From Hymenobacter sp. BT559 (GTDB lineage Bacteria; Bacteroidota; Bacteroidia; Cytophagales; Hymenobacteraceae): 64,000 bases of DNA. Position 1 is the stretch's first letter. Each line of letters opens with the position of its first letter. A program made the position numbers and the translations under genes. The notes below the pieces were generated by a model, which was given only the letters and a program-made list of their open reading frames with translations, did not search any database and had not been told where the DNA came from. The stretch spans positions 248,001 through 312,000 of the forward strand of contig NZ_JAELXV010000004.1 in assembly GCF_016427535.1 (NCBI RefSeq), given 5' to 3'. Of the stretch, positions 9,174 through 17,845 are shown piece after piece.

Positions 9174-9583
9174 ATTTTCGACGACTACTACTTGACTTAG
9201 TGCTTTACGAATTGGCTATCTGCGAAAGCGCGTTTGGTGGCTACGTGGCTAGGTCGGGCAGCAATGCTTGCAAGGCTGATAAGGTTTGCGCGGAGTAAGA
9301 ATTGAGCATAAAGAATTTAAAACAATCTATTATATACCTAGGCGGCAAGCCATTACAAATTGCCAACAGCTATTCAGTGCTAAAGCAGGCCCCAGTTCCA
9401 ATCACAAAAGCCAGAATCAGCACTAAGCTTAATCTTCCTCTCCAAGTATCAGTGCTTGCCGCTTTACGAACATAAAACCACCAGTCTACTGCTACCACCG
9501 ACACCAAAGGTGCCCCACCAACAAGTAGCAAGAAGCACCATAAGTAAAAGATAATAAGACTCTTAATCCTAGCAACGCCTTTT
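9174..9583. other. Intergenic interval without a recognised gene
   Basis: About 410 bp, less GC-rich than its surroundings. I see no open frame with coding character, no RNA gene and no repeat. One CCTAGG lies at 9337. Confidence 0.45.
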
Positions 9584-10099
9584 CTACCAGCTACTTAATA
9601 CTGCTAGTCGCTTGCGAGCTGTAGCTATTATTTCCTTAGCTTTTACCGATTCTGGACCTGTCAATATTAATTGGTCGAGCCAAGTAGAACCTCCGGCATC
9701 ATCCTCCCACCAATTGAAGGTGAAACCCGTGAACTGGTACGCTAGGCCGCTGGGAGTGGGCAGTAGCTTTACCTGACATACCACGCTTATTACATGGCTT
9801 AGAGGGGTAGCTGCTTGGTAGCGACTAAGGCAGATAGCGAGCGGAACCCCATAAGACGGCTCCTGCTTGTTACCAGGTTGCGACGACTTAGCTGCTAGCA
9901 AGTTGACTAGCTTATTAGTATGCCAATGCTGCACTAGGTGGCGCCGTTGCAGTTCTGTTTTAGTACTATCTGGCCAGGGCAGCAAACCTTGCATTTCTAT
10001 CTCACCCGTTTCGGGATTGTGAGGCCAAGTAGTGGCTGCTGGGGTTTGGGCTTGAAGAAAGCGAGGAAACAGCGCCAGAAATAAAAGCAAACGCTTCAT
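9584..10099 (-). CDS. DUF4468-like secreted protein
   Basis: ATG at 10099 gives 171 residues beginning MKRLLLFLALFPRFLQAQ, a signal peptide; a longer frame to 10132 adds 11 residues with no family support. The segment TGEIEMQGLLPWPDSTKTEL resembles the opening of DUF4468 (a TBP-like fold common in Bacteroidota lipoproteins and periplasmic proteins). The function is unknown. It stands alone, transcribed away from the VIT gene. Confidence 0.6.
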   Translation of the reverse strand: MKRLLLFLALFPRFLQAQTPAATTWPHNPETGEIEMQGLLPWPDSTKTELQRRHLVQHWHTNKLVNLLAAKSSQPGNKQEPSYGVPLAICLSRYQAATPLSHVISVVCQVKLLPTPSGLAYQFTGFTFNWWEDDAGGSTWLDQLILTGPESVKAKEIIATARKRLAVLSSW

Positions 10100-10238
10100 A
10101 CCCGCAAAAGTACCGCCGCTCAGACACAACAACGCCCGGCTTTGCGAGCCGAGCGCGCTATAGAGAAACTGCGCCCTCGCTCCGACAGCACCGAAGTGTT
10201 ATTGAGACTCAAACTTAGGTTACGGCAGCCTAGCTCCT

Positions 10239-10469
10239 GTGCTTGTTTGCGCGCAGTGCAAGTTAGCTACAGCCTTTACCCTGTATTTCGTTCTACCAGC
10301 TTATGCTTCTCAAAGAGGCTACCTCTACGGGCGGGGTCGCTTCAAAACACCTTTCGGGGGCGGTCGTATCACTAAGCTCAAATTCTTGGACATGCGCTAC
10401 GGCTATTACCGCCAAAGCACCGGCCTCACGGCCATCATCAGCGCCAACCTGGCGTTTACCATGCCCTAG
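10239..10469 (+). pseudogene. Possible 3' remnant of an unrecognised gene
   Basis: The frame ends in ITKLKFLDMRYGYYRQSTG and then a hydrophobic AIISANLAFTMP, which looks like a real C-terminus (possibly beta-strand-rich). There is no matching N-terminal part: the upstream sequence has no start with a signal peptide. The stop TAG lies inside a CCTAGG site. I treat it as a fragment of a lost gene, with low certainty. Confidence 0.25.
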
Positions 10470-10519
10470 GTAAGGTGCGTGGCCCGGCCAACGCCCTTAC
10501 CTTGCTTCTATAGTCAGTT

Positions 10520-11212
10520 ATGCAACAACATGTTGAGCGGCACCACACACACCGCCTGGGCTGGCTCCGGGCGGCCGTACTGGGGGCCAACGATGGCATC
10601 ATTTCTACGGCCAGCCTGGTGGTGGGCGTAGCGGCGGCCAGCGCCACGCCGCACAACGTACTGCTGACGGGCGTGGCCGGCCTGGTGGCTGGCGCCATGT
10701 CAATGGCAACCGGCGAGTATGTGTCCGTTAGCTCGCAGGCCGATTCGGAGCGGGCCGACCTAGCCCGCGAGCAGGAAGAGCTGCGCACCGACCCTGCTGC
10801 CGAGCTACAGGAACTGGCCGATATTTACGTGGCGCGCGGCCTGGCACCGGAGCTGGCTACGCAGGTAGCGCAGCAGCTCATGGCCCACGATGCATTGGGC
10901 ACCCACGCCCGCGAGGAACTAGGTATTTCTGAAGCTATTACCGCCAATCCTATTCAGGCGGCGCTGGCGTCGGCGGCCGCTTTTATGGTGGGGGCGGCCC
11001 TGCCGCTGGCCGTTATTTTGCTGGCTCCCGCCCCGGGGTTAGCTTGGACCGTATCGGTCACGGCCCTGGTCTTTTTGGCGGCCCTAGGGGCGCTGGCCGC
11101 CTACGTGGGTGGCTCGGGTATGGGCCGCGCTGCGGTCCGCGTCACGTTTTGGGGTGCGTTGGCTATGGGCCTCACGGCTGCCGTGGGCCACTTTTTCAGC
11201 GTGGCGCCCTAG
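10520..11212 (+). CDS. VIT1/CCC1 family iron/manganese transporter
   Basis: The product is 230 residues. The opening HHTHRLGWLRAAVLGANDGI and VAGLVAGAMSMATGEYVSVS are hallmarks of the VIT/CCC1 family, which moves Fe2+ or Mn2+ across membranes. Two N-terminal membrane helices are followed by a polar, acidic metal-binding cytoplasmic loop (residues about 75-140, rich in Glu and Asp). Three C-terminal helices close the protein. The stop codon TAG lies within a CCTAGG palindrome. Confidence 0.9.
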   Translation: MQQHVERHHTHRLGWLRAAVLGANDGIISTASLVVGVAAASATPHNVLLTGVAGLVAGAMSMATGEYVSVSSQADSERADLAREQEELRTDPAAELQELADIYVARGLAPELATQVAQQLMAHDALGTHAREELGISEAITANPIQAALASAAAFMVGAALPLAVILLAPAPGLAWTVSVTALVFLAALGALAAYVGGSGMGRAAVRVTFWGALAMGLTAAVGHFFSVAP

Positions 11213-11266
11213 GTAGGGCAATGCTTGCCCTCGCGTTTGCAGGTCTTATACTCATCAGATAAACAC

Positions 11267-11302
11267 AAAAGAGGCTCCTCACTACCGTGAGGAGCCTCTT
11301 TT
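11267..11302. terminator. Bidirectional terminator between the VIT gene and gldC
   Basis: A perfect 16-bp stem (AAAAGAGGCTCCTCAC and its complement) with a TACC loop has A and T runs on both sides. It serves both convergent genes. Confidence 0.9.
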
Positions 11303-11320
11303 AGGTGTAAGGAGTAAAGC

Positions 11321-11668
11321 TTACAGGTTGGGGCGGTCGTCCTGGCCTTGCTCTTCGAGGTAGTCGGTGAGCTCTTGGCAGAGGGCACGCATTTTGGCGG
11401 CCATTTTCTGGTCGCTAGTGGCGGTCACGATGGTTTCGGCCATCGAGCCGATGGTGTCGACCACAAAATACTTCATCGCGTCTGTGGGCATGTCTTTGGT
11501 CCACAGGTCTATCTTCATCGTGCCATCAGCGTTGCGGTCCCAGATGGAGATGTTGATGGCTTTGGCAAAATGAATATCCTGCCCCGCATCGGTGGCTTGC
11601 CAGCTAATTGCTTCCGGCACTTTTTGGTCGTCCAGCGCGATGCTAAAACGGATTTCAGATTTCTTCAT
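11321..11668 (-). CDS. gldC: Gliding motility protein GldC
   Basis: The product is 115 residues starting MKKSEIRFSIALDDQKVPE, with ISWQATDAG and AKAINISIWD, the conserved core of GldC. GldC is needed for gliding in Flavobacterium; it is a small soluble protein of unclear biochemistry. I chose ATG at 11668 over the overlapping GTG at 11671. It lies 44 bp downstream of dnaN on the same strand, so read-through is likely. It fits with the T9SS-type surface protein at the left edge. Confidence 0.9.
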   Translation of the reverse strand: MKKSEIRFSIALDDQKVPEAISWQATDAGQDIHFAKAINISIWDRNADGTMKIDLWTKDMPTDAMKYFVVDTIGSMAETIVTATSDQKMAAKMRALCQELTDYLEEQGQDDRPNL

Positions 11669-11712
11669 CACAAGTTCAAACGTAATAAAACAGACCCGCA
11701 GAATCCAGCGGG

Positions 11713-12837
11713 TTACACATAGTTATTCAGCATCACGGGCATCACCAGCATCAGGATGCTCTCGTTTTCATCGGCTTGGGCGGGCATCAGCAGGCCGGCG
11801 CGGTTGGGCGTGCTCAGCTCCAGCGTAATTTCCTCCGAGTCGATGTTCGACAGCATTTCGAGCAGGAAACGGGCGTTGAAGCCGATTTCCATATCCTCGC
11901 CGTCGTACTGGCAGGCCAGCGTTTCCTTAGCCTCGTTCGAGAAGTCGAGGTCTTCGGCCGAGATTATCAGCTCCGAGCCCGTGAGGCGCAGGCGCACCTG
12001 GTGGGTGGTTTTGTTGGAGTAGATGCTGATGCGACGCACCGAGTTGAGCAGCTCGGCCCGGTTGATAGTCAGCTTGTTGGGGTTGCTAACCGGAATTACG
12101 TTCTCGTAGTCGGGGTAGCGCTCGTCGATGAGACGGCACACCAGACGCATTTGGTTGAACGAGAAGAAGGCGTTGCTCTGGTTGAACTCGACACGCACCG
12201 GAGCGGCCTCGCTCGGCAAGGAGCTCTTGAGCAGGTTGAAGGCTTTGCGCGGAATAATGAGGTTGGCCGTTTGGCCAGCGCCCACATCCTGGCGGCGGTA
12301 GCGCAGCAGGCGGTGGCCATCGGTAGCCACGAAGGTCACCTGCTGGTCGGCCAGCTGCACCAGAATGCCCGTCATGGCGGGGCGCAGCTCGTCGGTGCTC
12401 ACCGCGAAAATGGTTTTGTTGATGGCCCGCGCCAGCGACGAAGATGGAATCTCGACCGGCGCCGAGCCCTTCACCACCGGCACGCGGGGAAAATCAGCGG
12501 CATTTTCGCCCGCTAGCTTGTAGCGCCCGTTGGCCGAGCTGATTTCGATATTGTAAGTTTCTTCGTCCAGCGTGAAGGTCACGGGCTGGTCGGGCAGGTT
12601 TTTGAGCGTGTCGAGCAGGATGCGAGCCGGGGCCGCGATGCGCCCCGCCTCCTGGGCCTCGATGGGCAGCTCGGTAATCATGCTCGTCTCGAGGTCGGAG
12701 GCCGTAATCGTCAGCTTGCCCGGCTCAATCTCAAAGAGAAAATTCTCCAGAATGGGCACCACGGGGTTGTTCGTAACCACGCCGTTAATGCTCTGGAGCT
12801 GCTTGAGCAGGGCCGAGGACGAAACGATGAATTTCAT
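11713..12837 (-). CDS. dnaN: DNA polymerase III beta sliding clamp
   Basis: The product is 374 residues, the usual clamp length, with three repeated clamp folds. It starts MKFIVSSSALLKQLQSINGV and contains TDLETSMI-like DLETSMITELPIEA and the C-terminal LVMPVML. The ring tethers DNA polymerase III and other clamp-binding enzymes to DNA. dnaA and recF are not next to it, so it is not in the classical dnaA-dnaN order. A TATCTTTG box lies 38 nt upstream. Confidence 0.97.
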   Translation of the reverse strand: MKFIVSSSALLKQLQSINGVVTNNPVVPILENFLFEIEPGKLTITASDLETSMITELPIEAQEAGRIAAPARILLDTLKNLPDQPVTFTLDEETYNIEISSANGRYKLAGENAADFPRVPVVKGSAPVEIPSSSLARAINKTIFAVSTDELRPAMTGILVQLADQQVTFVATDGHRLLRYRRQDVGAGQTANLIIPRKAFNLLKSSLPSEAAPVRVEFNQSNAFFSFNQMRLVCRLIDERYPDYENVIPVSNPNKLTINRAELLNSVRRISIYSNKTTHQVRLRLTGSELIISAEDLDFSNEAKETLACQYDGEDMEIGFNARFLLEMLSNIDSEEITLELSTPNRAGLLMPAQADENESILMLVMPVMLNNYV

Positions 12838-12875
12838 AAATATAAGCTAGACAAGAGCCAATGTTTGGGAAGGAG

Positions 12876-12883
12876 CAAAGATA
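12876..12883 (-). promoter_or_regulatory. Probable dnaN promoter -7 box TATCTTTG
   Basis: On the minus strand TATCTTTG matches TAnnTTTG and sits 38 nt before the dnaN ATG. A T-rich TTTTC lies about 20 nt further upstream as a poor -33 element. Confidence 0.45.
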
Positions 12884-13267
12884 CGTCCACCGGGCGGGGT
12901 TTAGAAAAGCCAGTACCTAGGCTCCGAGCGCTAACGATTAGCTCATCCATTACTATTATAACAAATAATGCTGGTAATAAGCATCTTATTCTCCCACATA
13001 CCCTTTCCTTTGCTCGTTCAAAAACACCTACCTAGGGCGGGTTGCTTCGACGGCGGCCACTCTAGGCAGACCGGCGCACGCCTAGGGCAGGCAGCGTGCC
13101 TGCCTGTGTTTAGTGCAATGCTACCGGCGCAGCAGATTTCTGAGGCCGGACCATGGTGGCTGGCAGCAAGAGCCTTGCTGGCGGCGATGCCTCACAAACT
13201 GCCGGTTGCCGATTTTGGCGTAGGTTTTTGCCCGATTCGGGTACCGACTGCCGATAGGCAAGGGCCC
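12884..13267. other. Intergenic interval with a short hairpin
   Basis: No gene is supported. A perfect GGCAGGCA/TGCCTGCC hairpin lies at 13086-13104, and CCTAGG occurs three times (about 12923, 13031 and 13081). A 100-codon frame at 12968-13270 has no coding character. Confidence 0.45.
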
Positions 13268-13275
13268 TAGCTTTG
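13268..13275 (+). promoter_or_regulatory. Possible GH43 promoter -7 box TAGCTTTG
   Basis: TAGCTTTG fits TAnnTTTG and lies 53 nt before the ATG at 13329. No clear -33 element is present. Confidence 0.35.
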
Positions 13276-13328
13276 CTCCGTGGGGCTGGCTATCGCTTGC
13301 CCCGCCCTCACCCTCCCACCCCCGTAGC

Positions 13329-14330
13329 ATGAAAAATAGTTGGTTAGCCGTGCTAGGCTGCTCGCTGCTGCCGCTGCTAGCAGCAGCCCAAAAACCGGCC
13401 GCCCCGGTTATTCGCAAAAACATTCCCTTAGATTCTATCGGGCTAAGCGACCCGTTCATTCTGGCCGATGCCAAAACGCATCAGTATTATATGACGGGGA
13501 CGGGGGGCATGCTCTGGAAAAGCCCCAACTTGAAAACCTGGGAAGGGCCCTACCAGGTAGCCCAACCCGACCCCACTTCCTGGATGGGGCCCAAGCCTAT
13601 GATATGGGCTGCTGAGATTCACCCGTTCAAGGGCAAGTATTATTATTTCGCCACGTTCACCAACCCCGCTATCAAGATTGATACGGTGCAGGGCAGCGCC
13701 CTGGAGCGCCGCGCCAGCCACGTGCTCGTCAGCAGCCAGCCCACCGGGCCCTACGTGCCGGCGGGCGACGCCACGTACCTGCCGGCCAACAAGTCCACTT
13801 TGGACGGTACGTTTTGGGTAGATAAAGATGGTAAGCCCTACCTAGTGTACTGCCACGAGTGGGTGCAAAACCAGGATGGCACCATTGAGAAAATCGAGCT
13901 GAAGCCCGACCTGAGCGGGACCCTTGGCACGGGCAAAATTTTATTCAAGGCCAGCGCTGCGCCCTGGAGCCGCGAAAACCCGCGCACCGGCCCCGCCCGC
14001 CCCAACAAAGTAACCGACGGCCCCTACCTGTTCCGGACGAAAACCGGCCGCCTAGGTATGCTCTGGACCAGTTGGATTTATGATGTGTACACCCAGGGGG
14101 TGGCTTACTCCAGCAGCGGCACGCTCGATGGCCCCTGGCTGCAAGAGCCAGCCCCCATTACGCCGCCCAACTATGGGCACGGCATGCTCTTTCGCACTTT
14201 CGAGGGCAAACTGCTCATGTCGGTGCACAGCCACAAAGACATTAAGGGGCGCTACCGCCGCATTCCGCACCTGTTTGAGGTCGATGCATCGGGCGATAAG
14301 CTGATACTTGGCAAGCCCTACCGGCCCTAA
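13329..14330 (+). CDS. Glycoside hydrolase family 43 protein, secreted
   Basis: The product is 333 residues with a signal peptide ending LAAAQ. The five-bladed propeller signatures of GH43 are visible: LSDPFILADAKTHQYYMTGT with the expected general-base Asp, IWAAEIHPFKGKYYYFATF, and LDGTFWVDKDGKPYLVYCHE with the second acidic residues. GH43 enzymes cleave arabinose, xylose or galactose linkages in plant cell-wall glycans; which one cannot be read from the sequence. It stands apart from the other carbohydrate genes at 38.8-45.7 kb. Confidence 0.9.
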   Translation: MKNSWLAVLGCSLLPLLAAAQKPAAPVIRKNIPLDSIGLSDPFILADAKTHQYYMTGTGGMLWKSPNLKTWEGPYQVAQPDPTSWMGPKPMIWAAEIHPFKGKYYYFATFTNPAIKIDTVQGSALERRASHVLVSSQPTGPYVPAGDATYLPANKSTLDGTFWVDKDGKPYLVYCHEWVQNQDGTIEKIELKPDLSGTLGTGKILFKASAAPWSRENPRTGPARPNKVTDGPYLFRTKTGRLGMLWTSWIYDVYTQGVAYSSSGTLDGPWLQEPAPITPPNYGHGMLFRTFEGKLLMSVHSHKDIKGRYRRIPHLFEVDASGDKLILGKPYRP

Positions 14331-14334
14331 CCGA

Positions 14335-14376
14335 GAAGGCTTGACTAGTTGCTCTTAGGAGACTAGTTAAGCCTTC
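14335..14376 (+). terminator. Hairpin after the GH43 gene
   Basis: A 15-bp stem with one G:T pair (GAAGGCTTGACTAGT against ACTAGTTAAGCCTTC) starts five bases after the stop codon. It lacks a long T-run but its position suggests termination. Confidence 0.55.
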
Positions 14377-14700
14377 AGTAGCTGCGAAAAAGGGTAAGTG
14401 GCGGCGTGGTATATGATTTGGCAGTAATTCTGAAGATTGCAGTTAAGTGTTGTCCTAAAAACGACCTTTTTTTGTTTTAGCAGCAGCTTGCATATCACCT
14501 CAAAGCTTGCCGTATTCGACCCTACGCCATTTTTTGAACATCTGTACCGACCACTACTTACTAAAAATCTGGCTGGAAACCATGTCGCAAAATCATGTTA
14601 ATTGTCCTTTAAGAATAGACGCAGGAGTTCGTCCTTTGAAATAATTCCCGCAACGCCAGCGGCGCATTATTCTCTCTATTCCCACCCTAGGTCCATTGCC
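14377..14700. other. AT-richer interval before a small membrane ORF
   Basis: No gene recognised. The GC content drops compared with the neighbours. A frame upstream of 14701 is open but has no family support. Confidence 0.4.
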
Positions 14701-14856
14701 ATGAAAATTTTATTTTTAATTTCCTCTATTTGGTCAGGCGGCGGATTTGCGGTTTACCATACCCTGCCGCTGTGGGCTTTCGTAGTTTACGGCTTGCTCT
14801 CGCTCTTTTATTTGGCTACGTGGCTTATGCTACGCCGCGGCTTTTCGGTCAGATAG
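14701..14856 (+). CDS. Small putative membrane protein
   Basis: ATG at 14701 opens 51 codons: MKILFLISSIWSGG, then two hydrophobic stretches and a basic end (MLRRGFSVR). The in-frame extension to 14602 is polar and unlikely to be coding. Size and topology resemble many uncharacterised two-helix proteins. A strong terminator 26 nt downstream supports a transcribed unit. Confidence 0.4.
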   Translation: MKILFLISSIWSGGGFAVYHTLPLWAFVVYGLLSLFYLATWLMLRRGFSVR

Positions 14857-14881
14857 CCAGTGCATGACGTCTGTTACCCCT

Positions 14882-14938
14882 TAGGTTTTGCAAAGAAAAA
14901 CCCCGCCCACCCGGCGGGGTTTTTCTTTGCAAAACCTA
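14882..14938. terminator. Exceptionally long bidirectional terminator hairpin
   Basis: A perfect 26-bp stem with a 5-nt loop: GC core CCCCGCC/GGCGGGG flanked by A5/T5 and then TTTGCAAAG-type arms. The outer edge on the right is a CCTAGG. It lies between the small ORF and the receiver remnant. Confidence 0.85.
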
Positions 14939-14989
14939 GGCTACCTTCTTGCTCAGGTGCCAGTTACAGGCTTGCATCAAGATGCCATC

Positions 14990-15197
14990 GCTGGCGAAGC
15001 CCGCGCCCAGTTAGCCGCCCAGCTTATTGATTTACTACTGGATATCCACATGCCCGGCGAGACCAGCTTCGAGTTCCTAGCCTCGCTAGGGGTCACCGGT
15101 CATCTTTACCAAGGCCTACGACGCCCATGCACTGCGCGCCTTGGAGGTTAACGTGTTCGATTATGTGTTTAAGCCAGCTAATACAACTAACTCTTAG
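14990..15197 (+). pseudogene. Remnant of a LytTR-type response-regulator receiver domain
   Basis: One frame reads LIDLLLDIHMPGETSFEFLA, the phospho-acceptor block of a receiver domain. From about 15100 the match continues in the next frame as PVIFTKAYDAHALRALEVNV and FDYVFKPAN, ending in TAG at 15195-15197. One frameshift therefore splits the domain. The N-terminal receiver strand and the LytTR DNA-binding domain are absent. The tail overlaps the 3' end of the convergent beta-barrel gene by 11 bp. Confidence 0.75.
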
Positions 15198-15894
15198 TAC
15201 TAACTAAATAGCTGAGCGATACTTGAAATGCCCGATTATACTGGTCGGGCTCGTTAGCATATACTGTCCCGTTGTATTGGTACTGGACTGCCGAATTGCG
15301 CAATCCCAGGCTGTAGCTGGCTTGCACTTGAAACCCTTTCAAGCGGTAGCCTAGGCCGGCTTGTAGCCCTCCATCAAAACGCTGCGCGTACCGATTGTCT
15401 CCATCCGACGCGAGGCTGGCCGCCTTCACCTTGCCTGCTCTCTCTTCGAAACCGCCAGTCTTGCTGGTATAGTTACCTCCTAGAAGTAGACTGGCGTAGG
15501 GCCCTGCAAATACCTGTAGGCCCTGCCCACTGCGCCCGAGTGTGAAGGCGAAATTCAGAGGCAGCGTCAGGTAGTTGAGGCGTACGTCTTCCTCATAGGG
15601 CGTGACCATATCAATGAGGAGCTGGTAGCCCGAGCTGCGGTATCCTTTCTGAGAAAATAATAGGCTAGGCTGCACAGCAAAATGACCGCTTTGCACCGTG
15701 CTCGTCAGCCCAGCCTCAAAGCCTGGGCGGCTCGTGTAAGAGGCTTGCGTGGGGTAGGTCACTTTTCCTGGAAAATGGCCGGAGGAAACGTTTAGCCCAA
15801 CACGCGGGCCCATGCTAAAAGTGGTTTGGGCGTGAGCCGTGACTGCAAGCAAAAAGCCGCTGGCAAGCAACCAGAATGTAGGCGTTGTTTTCAT
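15187..15894 (-). CDS. Outer-membrane beta-barrel protein (PorT-like family)
   Basis: ATG at 15894 gives 235 residues starting MKTTPTFWLLASGFLLAVTA, a signal peptide ending HAQ; the longer frame adds 12 residues. The mature part alternates polar and aromatic residues in strands (GPRVGLNVSSGHF, GLTSTVQSGHFAVQPSLLFS, LNYLTLPLNFAFTLG, QVSLSYL at the end), typical of the outer-membrane beta-barrel domain common in Bacteroidota. The substrate is unknown. Confidence 0.8.
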   Translation of the reverse strand: MKTTPTFWLLASGFLLAVTAHAQTTFSMGPRVGLNVSSGHFPGKVTYPTQASYTSRPGFEAGLTSTVQSGHFAVQPSLLFSQKGYRSSGYQLLIDMVTPYEEDVRLNYLTLPLNFAFTLGRSGQGLQVFAGPYASLLLGGNYTSKTGGFEERAGKVKAASLASDGDNRYAQRFDGGLQAGLGYRLKGFQVQASYSLGLRNSAVQYQYNGTVYANEPDQYNRAFQVSLSYLVSTKS

Positions 15895-15941
15895 ATAGGC
15901 AGGAGCCCGCCAGCTGCCAAAGCGTTGCACGAAGCATTTGC

Positions 15942-15989
15942 AGCAGACATAAAAAGCTCCGTGGTGAACGAAGTTTTTTTATGTCTGCT
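15942..15989. repeat. 14-bp inverted repeat upstream of the beta-barrel gene
   Basis: AGCAGACATAAAAA at 15942-15955 is perfectly mirrored at 15976-15989 with a 20-nt loop. It lies 48 nt upstream of the start codon, so it may form a leader hairpin or bind a regulator. Confidence 0.55.
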
Positions 15990-16187
15990 TGCCCGATTAG
16001 CTAGCCATATCTTTTTTGGCAAGCTGTAATTCAGCGGGGATGAAACATCTCCTCTACGCACTGCTCCGTCTTAACCAGCCAAGGCTTTTTGGTCCAATAC
16101 AAACTCAGCTGCTGCCTAGGTGTGCTGTGCGTCGGGTAAGCGCTGCTATTCTTTCTGATACAGTTTGAAGCCAGTTTGACTAAAAGC

Positions 16188-16228
16188 AAAAATCTCATTG
16201 TAAATACTTGATTTACAATGAGATTTTT
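16188..16228 (-). terminator. Terminator of tRNA-Ser
   Basis: A perfect 18-bp stem (AAAAATCTCATTGTAAAT and complement) with a 5-nt loop ends in a T-run on the minus strand, 10 nt past the tRNA 3' end. Confidence 0.85.
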
Positions 16229-16237
16229 ATTCGCTAG

Positions 16238-16325
16238 CAGAGAGGAAGGGATTCGAACCCTCGATGACCTTTTGAGCCATACACACTTTCCAGGCGTGCT
16301 CCTTCGACCACTCGGACACCTCTCT
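16238..16325 (-). tRNA. tRNA-Ser (anticodon GGA)
   Basis: The minus strand reads AGAGAGG at the 5' end pairing with CCTCTCT at the 3' end, discriminator G, and anticodon loop CTGGAAA with GGA. It has the long variable arm of class II tRNAs and the T-arm GGGTTCGAATCCC. The length is 88 nt. CCA is not encoded. It reads UCC and UCU. Confidence 0.95.
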
Positions 16326-16336
16326 GAATGGGGGTG

Positions 16337-16344
16337 CAAAGATA
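16337..16344 (-). promoter_or_regulatory. Probable tRNA-Ser promoter -7 box TATCTTTG
   Basis: TATCTTTG fits TAnnTTTG and lies 11 nt before the mature tRNA 5' end, the right distance for a short leader. A T-run lies a few bases upstream, but no TTTG -33 box was found. Confidence 0.5.
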
Positions 16345-16454
16345 GGCGAAAAAATGAGGCGGTGCGTGCGTGCGGAGCTGCATGAGCAAAAAAGAAGGCC
16401 TTTTTCTGTTTCTTCTCTTTCGTGGCTCCCTGCTTGCCGTCCTCCCTGCCTACC

Positions 16455-17582
16455 CTACAGGGGGGTAATTTCGCCGCGCAGGTCTTGGCTGAGCAGCGCC
16501 CGCGTCTGGGTTTCGTCCAGCCCCAGGCCCAGCACAAACATCAGCTTGGTAATGGCCGCTTCGCTGGTGATGTCGTCGCCGCCAATCACACCTAGGCTGG
16601 TGAGGTGGGCGCTGGTTTCGTAGCGGCCCTGCACCACGCGGCCCTCTTCGCACTGGCTCACATTGAGGAGGTAAACGCCGCGCTGGCGAGCGCGCTCTAG
16701 ACACTGCAAAAACCATGGGGCCGTGGGCGCGTTGCCCGAGCCGTAGGTTTCGAGCACGCAGCCGCGTAGGCCCGGCACCCCCAGCACGGCCTCTACCACG
16801 GCCGCCGTGATGCCCGGAAAAAGCCGCAGCACGGCCACATTCTCGTCGAGGTGCTCGTGCACGTGGAGGTGCGCGCTGGGCAGCAAGCGAATATCCTTGT
16901 CGGCAAACGTAAGGTTGATGCCAGCGCGGGCCAAGGGCGGGTAGTTTTCGCTTCTGAAGGCAGCAAACTGCTGGCTTTCAACCTTCTTACCCCGGTTGCC
17001 CCGAATGAGAATATCGTTGAAAAACAGCCCTACCTCGGGCAGCCGCACGGTGTGGGCCTGCGGGTGGCGGGCCGCGGCTATCTCCAGGGCAGTGAGCAGG
17101 TTGCGGGCGGCGTCGGAACGGGGGCGGCCCACCGGCACCTGCGCCCCCGTAAACACGACGGGCTTACCTAGGTGCTCGAGCAGGAAGCTGAGCGCTGCGG
17201 CCGAATAAGCCATGGTATCGGTGCCGTGCAACACCACAAACCCATCGAACTCGCTGTAATACTGGCCAATGAGCTGCGCCAGCCGCAGCCAGTCGGCGGG
17301 CGTCACGTTGCTACTGTCGATGAGCTGCGGCAGGGTCAGCAATTCTAGCCGGTAAGGCAGCTGCCGCAGCTCGGGCACCAAGTGGTCGAGCTTGCCAAAA
17401 TGCATGGGCACCAGCTCCTGCCGGCTGTTGACGGCCATGCCAATCGTGCCGCCCGTGTACAGGATGAGCAAGCGCGGAGCGGTGGCATCGGTAGCGGCGG
17501 CCGTCGGGAGGGGTAGGAGCAGTAAATCAGCGGGGGGAGTTGGCATGGCGCAAAGAACGGCAGCAAGGTTGAGGTAACGCAT
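16455..17582 (-). CDS. ansA: Type I L-asparaginase
   Basis: It hydrolyses L-asparagine to aspartate and ammonia. Signatures are LILYTGGTIGMAVNS with the first catalytic Thr, GFVVLHGTDTMAYSAAALSF with the second Thr-Asp pair, and FTGAQVPVGRPRSDAARNLL, which place it in the cytoplasmic type I family. The frame gives 375 residues. The N-terminus is uncertain: ATG at 17546 (MPTPPADLL) would cut 12 residues and is equally likely. No typical signal peptide is visible. Confidence 0.92.
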   Translation of the reverse strand: MRYLNLAAVLCAMPTPPADLLLLPLPTAAATDATAPRLLILYTGGTIGMAVNSRQELVPMHFGKLDHLVPELRQLPYRLELLTLPQLIDSSNVTPADWLRLAQLIGQYYSEFDGFVVLHGTDTMAYSAAALSFLLEHLGKPVVFTGAQVPVGRPRSDAARNLLTALEIAAARHPQAHTVRLPEVGLFFNDILIRGNRGKKVESQQFAAFRSENYPPLARAGINLTFADKDIRLLPSAHLHVHEHLDENVAVLRLFPGITAAVVEAVLGVPGLRGCVLETYGSGNAPTAPWFLQCLERARQRGVYLLNVSQCEEGRVVQGRYETSAHLTSLGVIGGDDITSEAAITKLMFVLGLGLDETQTRALLSQDLRGEITPL

Positions 17583-17845
17583 CAGTTGCCTATTCCCCTG
17601 CAGCTTGCTACCAAAATTATAAGCCAGCTTCAGCTTGCCTTTATCGCCTACCTCACGCTCCCACCTTTATAACCAAGTCACTAATAGTCAGTAGATTTCA
17701 ATAAACGCAACAATGTTGCTACTTGAGCATGCCACATTCGCATCACAAGGCTATTATGTATTGCAACTATGTTACATTATAATAAAATATGGTATGTTGC
17801 AGTATCAAAGTCCTGATTAAAAGCTCCTTGCCCCACTACCATTAT

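Noticed and set aside
11677..11684. TACGTTTG box upstream of gldC
   Set aside because: It fits TAnnTTTG but ends only 8 nt before the ATG, which would require a leaderless message; too uncertain to list.
12968..13270. 100-codon frame between dnaN and the GH43 gene
   Set aside because: No family resemblance and poor coding character; it spans the possible GH43 promoter.
16031..16537. 168-codon minus-strand frame
   Set aside because: It runs straight through the tRNA-Ser gene and its terminator and overlaps the end of the asparaginase gene.
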